A stretch of DNA of 10,050 nucleotides from Thiotrichaceae bacterium UBA7359 (GTDB lineage Bacteria > Pseudomonadota > Gammaproteobacteria > Eutrophobiales > Eutrophobiaceae): the NCBI GenBank assembly GCA_905182825.1, contig CAJJDJ010000091.1, positions 1-10,050 of the forward strand, in the 5' to 3' direction. Every line of letters begins with the position of its first letter. Positions within the stretch are counted from its first letter, which is position 1. This document shows positions 1 to 6,395 of this stretch, piece by piece. The translations under genes and the position numbers were made by a program. The notes under the pieces are model-generated. The model saw only the letters and a list, made by a program, of their open reading frames with translations, had not been told where the DNA came from and made no database searches.

Positions 1-61
1 CACCCGGGCCAGGATTACCCCGACACGCACCATCGGAAAAAATATAGATTGTTTCACTCAT
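1..61 (-). CDS. rnhA: Ribonuclease HI, N-terminal 20 codons (partial, runs off the window edge)
   Basis: RNase HI cuts the RNA strand of RNA-DNA hybrids in the cytoplasm (R-loops, Okazaki primers). On the minus strand an ATG at 61-59 opens a frame reading MSETIYIFSDGACRGNPGPG up to the window edge. This is the family's first beta strand followed by the D-G-(A/S)-C-x-G-N-P-G-P-G signature. The Asp at residue 10 matches catalytic Asp10 of the E. coli enzyme. The start codon lies inside the last codons of the upstream methyltransferase gene (8-nt overlap), so translation is probably coupled. The known rnhA/yafS/gloB neighbourhood supports the call. Only the N-terminus is visible, so intactness of the rest cannot be judged. 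Confidence 0.88.
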   Translation of the reverse strand, partial: MSETIYIFSDGACRGNPGPG

Positions 62-845
62 TTTTTTTTATAGCTATCCTGATTATGTTTTCAATTATTC
101 TTGTCATAATCATATTTCGTTTAGCTCGCCATTGTATCTTAATTGGATTTAGAGGTGCAGTACGTTTTCTAGCAACAACAACATATAGCCCACCAAAGAT
201 TGGCCAACAATAACGACCCAATAGCTCCAGCGGCACCAATTTCTTTAGTAGATTTCGGTTATTTAATGGTGGCAAAAAAAAGAAACGATTGAGTTCTTTA
301 ACTTCAAAGTTTGATAACGATAGCCAATTTTTTAATCGTGAGATTAATAACAGACGTCCTCTCCAAGGCATTTCACCCGACCAGCACTTAAAGAAATGCC
401 ATAGACCCCACAGACTCAATGGGTTGATACCGATAATTACTACATGCCCGTCATCTATAAGAACACGTTCCAGTTCCTGCAATATTTTATGTATGTCTTT
501 AGAATATTCGAGGATATGTGGCAAAACGATTACATCAACACAATCCATTGCAATTGGTAATTGTTCTGCGCTGGTATATATTGCAATTATGTTATTATTC
601 ACTTCTGTATTATCCAATAATAAGGTTGATTTATTCGCGATCCGGGATGAACTCAGATAATTTGATTCTGCGAAGTAGCCATACTGTAATATATGATAAC
701 CAAACAAACCTTGTAGAATACTTTCTAATTGTTCAATCTCCGCAGCATAAACCATTCTGCCTAATGGACTATTAAACCAGATTGAAAATTTACCACTTAG
801 AGATGATGTATTTATATTTTCAGAATTTATAAATATGTTACTCAT
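54..845 (-). CDS. yafS: SAM-dependent methyltransferase-like protein, YafS type
   Basis: A 263-residue protein that looks like a class I methyltransferase of unknown substrate. The N-terminal block WFNSPLGRMVYAAE (about 23-36) and FGYHILQYG (48-56) resemble the conserved start of the YafS-like family. The stretch LPIAMDCVDVIVLPHILEY (96-114), followed by a helix and DDGHVVIIGINPLS (131-144), fits the Methyltransf_11 core (motif II/III region). The glycine-rich SAM motif I is degenerate, with only one Gly at about residue 56. An acidic residue (Asp78) may be the ribose-binding position. The C-terminus is basic. The ATG at 845 is kept because later Met codons would remove the conserved block; no Shine-Dalgarno is visible. 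It is divergent from gloB (38-nt gap) and overlaps rnhA by 8 nt. The substrate is unknown and activity is unproven. Confidence 0.8.
   Translation of the reverse strand: MSNIFINSENINTSSLSGKFSIWFNSPLGRMVYAAEIEQLESILQGLFGYHILQYGYFAESNYLSSSRIANKSTLLLDNTEVNNNIIAIYTSAEQLPIAMDCVDVIVLPHILEYSKDIHKILQELERVLIDDGHVVIIGINPLSLWGLWHFFKCWSGEMPWRGRLLLISRLKNWLSLSNFEVKELNRFFFLPPLNNRNLLKKLVPLELLGRYCWPIFGGLYVVVARKRTAPLNPIKIQWRAKRNMIMTRIIENIIRIAIKKNE
61..69 (-). other. A9 homopolymer at the yafS/rnhA junction
   Basis: On the minus strand nine consecutive A residues end with the A of the rnhA ATG and encode the Lys-Lys-Asn end of the methyltransferase. A transcript with one A fewer would read through from the methyltransferase frame into rnhA and avoid the stop at 56-54. 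The tract is seen directly; slippage is inference. Confidence 0.35.
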
Positions 846-871
846 AATAATATTAACGAATTAATTTGGAC

Positions 872-877
872 TATAAA
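872..877 (+). promoter_or_regulatory. Possible gloB -10 hexamer (TATAAA)
   Basis: TATAAA matches the sigma70 -10 consensus at 5 of 6 positions and ends 6 nt before the gloB ATG, which would put the transcription start at or next to the start codon. No good -35 is seen at normal spacing. The whole yafS/gloB gap is only 38 nt of AT-rich DNA, so a chance match is quite possible. Confidence 0.25.
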
Positions 878-883
878 TAAAAC

Positions 884-1654
884 ATGCTAGAGATCATACC
901 CCTGTCAGCCCTAAAGGATAACTATATTTGGCTCTTAAAGAACCAAATAAACCGACACATAGCTATTATCGACCCTAGCGAAACGAAGCCAGTACTCGAA
1001 AGGATAGAGCATGAAAATTTAGTACCAATAGCAATCCTGATTACGCACCACCATTGGGATCACGTAGGTGGTATTCTGGGAATTACAAAACAGTTTGACA
1101 TTCCAGTTTATACACCAAAAACAGAAAGTGTTACAGGAAGTACAGACCTAGTTAGTGAAGGTGATTTAGTCGCATTACCAGAATTGAATATAAATCTAAA
1201 AATCCTAGACGTCCCGGGACATACATCCGGCGCAATCGCTTATTATACTGATGGTATGGTCTTCAGTGGAGATACTCTTTTTACCGCCGGTTGTGGCCGC
1301 ATATTTGAAGGCACATCATCACAAATGCATGCTTCTTTATCGAAATTTAAGACCTTACCTGGGAGTACATTACTGTATTGCGGGCATGAATATACTGTGG
1401 AGAATCTTAAGTTTGCTGCAAACGTCGAACCCCAAAACAAGCTTATACACAAACGCTTGAAACTTGCTCAACAAGCCAGAAAATCAAATCAATCATCAGT
1501 GCCCTCAACATTGTTACAAGAGAGTCAAACAAATCCATTTTTGCGATGTGAAGAGCCTAGCGTCATGTCGGCAGCCAGTGATTTTTCAGGTAAAAAGTTG
1601 AATAATGCAGTCGATGTTTTTACTGCAATACGACAGTGGAAGGATAATTTTTGA
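884..1654 (+). CDS. gloB: Hydroxyacylglutathione hydrolase (glyoxalase II)
   Basis: Hydrolyses S-D-lactoylglutathione to D-lactate and glutathione, the second step of the glutathione-dependent methylglyoxal detoxification pathway; cytosolic. The 256-residue protein has the usual family length. It carries the metallo-beta-lactamase metal motif THHHWDH (54-60; His55, His57, Asp59, His60), then PGHTSG (111-116; His113), FSGDTLF (127-133; Asp130 bridging the metals) and CGHEYT (166-171; His168). Together these make the complete binuclear metal site. The C-terminal HAGH-type region includes TNPFLR (216-221), which contributes to glutathione binding in this family. The ATG at 884 gives the expected N-terminus (MLEIIPLSALKDNYIW). 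A GGA lies about 13 nt upstream, too far for a normal Shine-Dalgarno. The gene is divergent from yafS and followed by mltD 50 nt downstream, as in E. coli and relatives. Confidence 0.97.
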   Translation: MLEIIPLSALKDNYIWLLKNQINRHIAIIDPSETKPVLERIEHENLVPIAILITHHHWDHVGGILGITKQFDIPVYTPKTESVTGSTDLVSEGDLVALPELNINLKILDVPGHTSGAIAYYTDGMVFSGDTLFTAGCGRIFEGTSSQMHASLSKFKTLPGSTLLYCGHEYTVENLKFAANVEPQNKLIHKRLKLAQQARKSNQSSVPSTLLQESQTNPFLRCEEPSVMSAASDFSGKKLNNAVDVFTAIRQWKDNF

Positions 1655-1669
1655 TTTGTAAGTTTGCAC

Positions 1670-1698
1670 TTGACCCGAACACTACCAGTCACTAGCAT
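1670..1698 (+). promoter_or_regulatory. Putative sigma70 promoter for mltD
   Basis: TTGACC (1670-1675, 5 of 6 to the -35 consensus) and TAGCAT (1693-1698, 4 of 6 to the -10 consensus) are separated by an ideal 17-bp spacer. The predicted start would fall at about 1705, the first base of the mltD ATG, implying a leaderless or nearly leaderless mRNA. Consensus reading only. Confidence 0.4.
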
Positions 1699-1704
1699 TC
1701 GGTT

Positions 1705-3336
1705 ATGTACATGACATATAAAATAACATTTTGCTCACTAACACTATTTATTAGCGCTTGCAATCTCAGTTCGACTCGATTCGATTCAGCAGAAGCCGCA
1801 CCAATTCCAGAGAAGAGTCAAACATTAAATTTGATGTCAAAAAATATTGTCGCCAATATATCGGAAGTAACAAATTCAAAGGTCAAGGTTGATCAGGAGA
1901 TGGATAATCAGCCTCTTAATAAAAAGAAACATACTAACCTCTGGCTTTTAATCAGAGATGACTTGCAATTCGATAGTAATATTAATCAACGCAGTGTTAA
2001 GGAAAAGATCGCATGGTTTACTCGTCATCAAGCGTATTTAGATCGTGTGGCGGATCGTGCAGAACCATATTTATTTTATATTATATCGAAATTAAAAGAG
2101 CGTAATATGCCGCTTGATTTAGCACTTTTGCCTATTGTGGAAAGTGCATATAAACCATTTGCATATTCTCCCAGCCATGCTTCTGGCATATGGCAGTTTA
2201 TTCCGGCAACCGGCAAGCGTTTTGGAATGAAACAAAACTGGTGGTATGACGGTCGTAGAGACATTATCTTATCAACTAATGGTGCTCTTGATTATCTACA
2301 AAACTTAAATAAGCGTTTTAATGGCAATTGGTTTCATGCCCTCGCCGCCTATAATGCGGGAGAAGGTAATGTTGAAAAGGCTATAAGAAAGAACAAAAAG
2401 GCTGGTAAGAAGACTGACTTCTGGTCATTACCTTTGCCTCGTGAAACGCGAAGCTATGTACCCAACCTTTTAGCTTTAACTGAAATACTCAGAAACAATG
2501 CTAAGTATAATATTAACTTCAAAAATATTCTAAATAAGCAATATTTTGAACAAGTTAACGTCGACAGTCAGATTGATCTAGCTACTGTTGCGAAACTATC
2601 TGGTTTGTCCATGAGTGAAGTTTATACTCTTAACCCGGCTTTCAATCGTTGGGCAACGGATCCAAAAGGACCTCATCATTTATTAATCCCGGTAAGTAAA
2701 GTAAGCGATTTCAAACAAAAACTTGCAGTTTTACCCGAATCTAAGCGCGTAACTTGGGAACAACATAAAATTATTGAAGGTGAATCACTAAGCCATATTG
2801 CTTTACGTTATCACACAGATGTCACTACATTAAAAAATATTAATCAACTTAAAAACAGCAGAATACGTGCAGGTCATTATTTACTGATTCCTACTGCAAA
2901 GGAAGACAGTAAGTTTTATACCTTAAGTCAGGATGTCAGAAAATTTAACGACCTTAAGAAATCTTTTGACGGTAGACGTAATATGTATTCTGTCAAACGT
3001 GGTGACAACCTTTGGGACATTAGCCGTAAATATGGCGTTAAGTTAAGTCAATTGAGGCAGTGGAATGATATTTCACAAAAAAATCTACTTAAACCGGGAC
3101 AAAAACTAATTGTCTGGGTTAAACAACATAAAAATAAACGCAGTCTAATTAAAGACACAGCAAAAAATACTTCATCTGATGCTTATATAGTCAAACAAGG
3201 TGATTCGTTATGGTTGATCGCAAGAAAGCATGATATTCATGTTACAGATTTGCTCAAATGGAACAAGATCAAAAAAGAAAAAAAATTACAGCCTGGGCAG
3301 AGCTTAATCGTTCACCAAACAATTACTGATGCTTGA
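1705..3336 (+). CDS. mltD: Membrane-bound lytic murein transglycosylase D with three LysM repeats
   Basis: Cleaves the MurNAc-GlcNAc glycosidic bond of peptidoglycan, forming 1,6-anhydro-muropeptides; expected to be a periplasm-facing lipoprotein. The 543-residue protein starts with a short signal peptide ending in the lipobox I-S-A-C (Cys19 lipidated). A low-complexity linker follows to about residue 75. The SLT domain (about 115-265) has the catalytic Glu146 in LPIVESAYKP, then SPSHASGIWQFIPATGKRFG (155-174) and ALAAYNAGEGNV (212-223). Three LysM peptidoglycan-binding repeats lie at about 354-397, 427-471 and 493-537. E. coli MltD (452 aa) has two LysM repeats, so this version is longer by about one. 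The start could be ATG 1705 or ATG 1711 (residue 3); neither has a Shine-Dalgarno, and 1705 fits the predicted promoter as a leaderless start. gloB lies immediately upstream, as in E. coli. Confidence 0.95.
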   Translation: MYMTYKITFCSLTLFISACNLSSTRFDSAEAAPIPEKSQTLNLMSKNIVANISEVTNSKVKVDQEMDNQPLNKKKHTNLWLLIRDDLQFDSNINQRSVKEKIAWFTRHQAYLDRVADRAEPYLFYIISKLKERNMPLDLALLPIVESAYKPFAYSPSHASGIWQFIPATGKRFGMKQNWWYDGRRDIILSTNGALDYLQNLNKRFNGNWFHALAAYNAGEGNVEKAIRKNKKAGKKTDFWSLPLPRETRSYVPNLLALTEILRNNAKYNINFKNILNKQYFEQVNVDSQIDLATVAKLSGLSMSEVYTLNPAFNRWATDPKGPHHLLIPVSKVSDFKQKLAVLPESKRVTWEQHKIIEGESLSHIALRYHTDVTTLKNINQLKNSRIRAGHYLLIPTAKEDSKFYTLSQDVRKFNDLKKSFDGRRNMYSVKRGDNLWDISRKYGVKLSQLRQWNDISQKNLLKPGQKLIVWVKQHKNKRSLIKDTAKNTSSDAYIVKQGDSLWLIARKHDIHVTDLLKWNKIKKEKKLQPGQSLIVHQTITDA

Positions 3337-3380
3337 GGTGTTCATCTTAATCGTTAACTTTTTCACTCTTTCATAGTAAA

Positions 3381-3411
3381 GCTATTCTCATAGCAGTACT
3401 TTTGCAAGTAC
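3381..3411 (+). promoter_or_regulatory. Two adjacent perfect dyads upstream of aas (candidate operator or leader hairpins)
   Basis: GCTAT-TCTC-ATAGC (3381-3394) and GTACTT-TTGC-AAGTAC (3396-3411) are perfect inverted repeats, each with a 4-nt centre and 1 nt between them. They end 9 nt before the aas ATG. They overlap the proposed -35 and -10 elements, so a DNA-binding repressor site is as plausible as RNA hairpins. The 6-bp arms with an N4 centre resemble TetR-family operator layout, but I recognise no specific known operator. Confidence 0.35.
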
Positions 3412-3414
3412 AAT
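3385..3414 (+). promoter_or_regulatory. Putative aas promoter
   Basis: TTCTCA (3385-3390, 4 of 6 to the -35 consensus) and TACAAT (3409-3414, 5 of 6 to the -10 consensus) have an 18-bp spacer. The -10 ends 6 nt before the aas ATG, so the predicted start coincides with the start codon. There is no Shine-Dalgarno. Two short dyads overlap these elements. Consensus reading only. Confidence 0.3.
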
Positions 3415-3420
3415 AGATGT

Positions 3421-5610
3421 ATGAAGCACATCTGGAAATTATTCTTTCGAGTTTTACTTCGTCTGCTATATAAAGTAGAAGTCACTGGTCTAGAAAATTA
3501 TGAAAAGGCTGGCGATCGCGTATTAATCATAGCAAACCACACTTCTTTACTTGATGGTATCTTGCTCTACGCTTGGCTTCCAGAAACGCCCACCTTTGCT
3601 ATAAGTAGAAAAATAGCTGCTAAAAAAACATTTAAACCATTTTTGTTTTTTGTCGACTTATTTGAAATGGATCCAAGTAACCCTTTATCAGTAAAGTCTA
3701 TGGTCAAATATATCAAGAAAAATAAAAAAGCTGTAATATTTCCGGAAGGACGGATTACTGTGACCGGTTCACTAATGAAAATTTATGAGGGGCCGAGTTT
3801 AATTGCAGATAAGAGTAACGCTACTATTTTACCTATAGCAATTGAAGGAGCACAATATAGTCCTCTGTCTTATATGAAAAGACGTGGATATGTCTGCTGG
3901 TTTCCTAAAATCACTGTCAAAGTTCTACCTACTGCAAAAATAAAAATTTCGTCACACATTGTGGGGCATGAACGTAGAAAAATAGCATCTCAACAACTAC
4001 AAGAGATAATGTATAAGCTGTCATATTCAAGCGTTGATAAAAGAAGAACTCTCTATATGGCGATGCTTGATGCAAGCAAACAATTTGGGAAGAAAAAAAT
4101 AATATTAGAAGACATAAAACGTGAGAAGGTAAATTATGGTGAATTAATTTTACGCAGTATTTTATTAAGCTGTCTAATAAAGAAACGAACTAATGCAGAT
4201 GAACATGTCGGAATATTGCTACCTAATGTTAATGCTTTTCCAATATTTTTCTTTGCCTTGCAATTCATTGGTCGCATTCCTACATTGTTAAACTACACCT
4301 CTGGTGCTCTGAATATAAAACGCGCATGTGTAACTGCACAAGTAAAAACCGTTTACACATCAAGAACTTTCTTAGAGAATGCAAGGCTCGAAAAACTTAT
4401 AAAAGAACTTGAGAAAGACGTTATAGTTATATGCCTAGAAGACATTAAAAAGAATATCACCTTTATTACAAAACTATCTGCTCTATACATGAGTAAGAAC
4501 CCGGCAAAATATTATTCAAAAAACAACCTAAATACGAAACCTAATGCAAAAGCAGTTATTTTGTTCACTTCAGGTTCAGAAGGCTACCCTAAAGGCGTCG
4601 TGCTTTCTCACACTAATATACTTGCAAATTATGCTCAAGTTCGTTGTCATATCAACTTCAACCCAACAGATACAGTTTTTAACTGCTTGCCGCTGTTTCA
4701 TTCATTTGGACTCAATGCTGGTTTATTAATGCCACTCTTAGGTGGTGGGAAAATATTCCTCTATCCATCTCCTTTAAATTATCGAGTCATTCCGGAATTA
4801 ATTTACGAATTAGGGGCAACTATATTTTTTGCTACCAATACTTTTCTTAAAGGTTACGCTCATTATGCTCACCCTTATGATTTGAATACTTTAAATTATG
4901 TCATCGCTGGAGCAGAGAAATTACATGTCGACACGATGGAATTATGGATGCATAAATATGGTCTTAGGATCTTGCAAGGCTATGGTGTGACAGAAGCTAG
5001 TCCTGTGATATCAGTTAATAATAAGATGTTAAACAAATCAGGCACAGTAGGTCGTTTAGTATCTGATATGGAATACTATATAAAACCAGTAGATGGAATA
5101 GAAAATGGAGGTCTTCTTGTCGTCAGAGGTCCTAATATCATGCAAGGCTATCTCAGTCATCACAAACTGGGGCAAATAGAAGCGCCAGCAACAGAACGTG
5201 GATTGGGTTGGTATGACACTGGAGATATTGTAGTTGTTGATGATGATGGGTTTATTACAATTTTGGGACGTGCGAAGCGTTTTGCAAAGGTGGGCGGAGA
5301 GATGGTTTCCTTATCGGCAGTTGAAGAACTGGCCAGTCTAACATGGCCAAACATGGAACATGCCGCTTTCACTCTACATGATGAGCATAAAGGAGAAAGA
5401 GTGGTTCTCATCACTAACCAAAAGAATCCTATACGTAAAGAATTACAAAAAATAGCTAAGAGCATACATGTAAGCGAATTAGTCATTCCTAAGATAATAA
5501 TCTATATTGAAAAAATTCCGGTTTTGAGTACAGGTAAGACCGATTATGTCAGCATCACTAAACTAGGAAAGTCATATTTAGAGCATAAAAAAAACAAACA
5601 ACTGGAGTAA
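3421..5610 (+). CDS. aas: Bifunctional 2-acylglycerophosphoethanolamine acyltransferase / acyl-[ACP] synthetase
   Basis: Re-acylates lysophospholipids (mainly 2-acyl-GPE left after lipoprotein maturation) at the inner membrane. One half activates a fatty acid with ATP onto bound ACP, and the other transfers it. The 729-residue length is close to the 719 of E. coli Aas. The N-terminal PlsC-type domain (about 1-190) has NHTSLLD (39-45; the HX4D motif, His40/Asp45) and FPEGRIT (107-113). The C-terminal AMP-binding domain has the P-loop FTSGSEGYPKG (382-392), LPLFHSFGL (423-431), GYGVTEASP (520-528), WYDTGD (597-602), GRAKRFAKVGGE (616-627) and the catalytic-lysine region STGKTDY (703-709; Lys706). 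Both halves look complete. The ATG at 3421 gives the expected N-terminus; no Shine-Dalgarno is visible. lplT, the lysophospholipid flippase often beside aas, is not next to it here. Confidence 0.96.
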   Translation: MKHIWKLFFRVLLRLLYKVEVTGLENYEKAGDRVLIIANHTSLLDGILLYAWLPETPTFAISRKIAAKKTFKPFLFFVDLFEMDPSNPLSVKSMVKYIKKNKKAVIFPEGRITVTGSLMKIYEGPSLIADKSNATILPIAIEGAQYSPLSYMKRRGYVCWFPKITVKVLPTAKIKISSHIVGHERRKIASQQLQEIMYKLSYSSVDKRRTLYMAMLDASKQFGKKKIILEDIKREKVNYGELILRSILLSCLIKKRTNADEHVGILLPNVNAFPIFFFALQFIGRIPTLLNYTSGALNIKRACVTAQVKTVYTSRTFLENARLEKLIKELEKDVIVICLEDIKKNITFITKLSALYMSKNPAKYYSKNNLNTKPNAKAVILFTSGSEGYPKGVVLSHTNILANYAQVRCHINFNPTDTVFNCLPLFHSFGLNAGLLMPLLGGGKIFLYPSPLNYRVIPELIYELGATIFFATNTFLKGYAHYAHPYDLNTLNYVIAGAEKLHVDTMELWMHKYGLRILQGYGVTEASPVISVNNKMLNKSGTVGRLVSDMEYYIKPVDGIENGGLLVVRGPNIMQGYLSHHKLGQIEAPATERGLGWYDTGDIVVVDDDGFITILGRAKRFAKVGGEMVSLSAVEELASLTWPNMEHAAFTLHDEHKGERVVLITNQKNPIRKELQKIAKSIHVSELVIPKIIIYIEKIPVLSTGKTDYVSITKLGKSYLEHKKNKQLE

Positions 5611-5898
5611 CCAACTAAGTAAGCTAGTTAAATATGATCCAACTAAAAAAATAAAGGTAACCCGCTAGGAAAATTTCAGTTGTAATAACAGTTGAGTTCA
5701 ACGTTTCCAGAAAACCTCTACAGGATAAATATCTTTGTCAGTCACCGTCGTCTTTAAAAAAACAGACTTTTTCTTACTTATGACATGACCATAATCTCAA
5801 GCAATCATCATCAAACCATCATTAGAAATAGAGAAATTATTTTTGAACTTCCATTGAACCTTTTAGTAGTGTCTTTAATGGAAAAGTAGTGACAACTT
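5611..5898. other. 288-bp convergent intergenic region with no convincing gene
   Basis: This gap separates the 3' ends of aas (plus) and greB (minus). I see no tRNA, no strong GC-rich hairpin with a U-tract and no insertion-sequence end. Small dyads exist (AACTA/TAGTT at about 5614-5630; GTTGA-GT-TCAAC at about 5691-5702), but they are too short to call terminators. A 7-bp direct repeat AGTAGTG occurs at 5865-5871 and 5885-5891. A minus-strand frame at 5698-5862, interrupted by one TGA, has protein-like composition and may be a decayed remnant. Confidence 0.5.
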
Positions 5899-6393
5899 CT
5901 AAATTATATATTCGATATTGATGATGATTAAAGCTTGAGTTACCCCTTGCCTTTCAAAAACTATTTTATCGTTAATCATTTTACCCATCATTGATTTTGC
6001 TAATGGAGAATCAACCGTAATGTAATGTTCATTAATATCAAACTCATCAGCTCCAACAATTCGATAACGCCGCTCTTTTCCAGAGAAATCCTTAATTGTT
6101 ATCCATGCGCCAAAAAATACTTTAGTTATATCTTCTGTCTGTCGTACAACTGTTAGTTTAGGCATCCGCCGTTGTAAATAGGCTATTCGTGAATCAATCT
6201 CTCGTAATTGTTTTTTACGATAGATATATTCAGCATTTTCAGAGCGATCTCCCTCTGCTGCTGCTGCTGTAACTGCTTTTGTGACAACATTACGTTTTGT
6301 CCATAAAGTAGTATTTTCTTGCTCTAATTTTCGATAGCCTTCTGGAGTAATATATGCTGAAGATTCAGATGCCGGTGCTCGCCAACGTCCCAT
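5899..6393 (-). CDS. greB: Transcription elongation factor GreB
   Basis: Binds the secondary channel of RNA polymerase and stimulates cleavage of backtracked RNA, rescuing arrested complexes. From the ATG at 6393 the protein has 164 residues, the usual length. It opens MGRWRAPASESSAYITPEGY, typical of proteobacterial GreB. The N-terminal coiled coil (about 15-82) carries the tip EGDRSENAEY (47-56), whose Asp49 and Glu52 match the Mg-coordinating acidic pair of E. coli GreB. The C-terminal FKBP-like domain has KVFFGAW (91-97), YRIVGADE (110-117) and ITVDSPLAKSMMGK (125-138). The frame extends upstream to a TTG at 6435, but those 14 extra residues are not family-like and would overlap the preceding gene, so the ATG is preferred. 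It starts 2 nt after the stop of the Tag-like gene, implying co-transcription and coupling. Confidence 0.95.
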   Translation of the reverse strand: MGRWRAPASESSAYITPEGYRKLEQENTTLWTKRNVVTKAVTAAAAEGDRSENAEYIYRKKQLREIDSRIAYLQRRMPKLTVVRQTEDITKVFFGAWITIKDFSGKERRYRIVGADEFDINEHYITVDSPLAKSMMGKMINDKIVFERQGVTQALIIINIEYII

Positions 6394-6395
6394 GA

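Noticed and set aside
289..775. Plus-strand open frames antisense to the yafS-type methyltransferase
   Set aside because: They lie wholly within a well-supported minus-strand gene, show no domain pattern and have no ribosome binding site.
1243..1460. Two 69-codon frames, one on each strand, inside gloB
   Set aside because: gloB has all metal-binding motifs through this interval; these are out-of-frame shadows.
3337..3420. Small RNA or riboswitch in the mltD/aas gap
   Set aside because: Only 84 nt are available and only two small 4-nt-loop dyads are present; better explained as promoter-overlapping operators or minor hairpins.
5160..5486. 108-codon minus-strand frame inside aas
   Set aside because: It is antisense to the conserved AMP-binding motifs YDTGD and GRAKRFAKVGGE; its composition reflects the opposite strand's coding.
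5614..5702. Intrinsic terminators for aas or greB
   Set aside because: Dyads here have only 5-bp AT-rich stems and lack a following U-tract in the right orientation; not strong enough to annotate.
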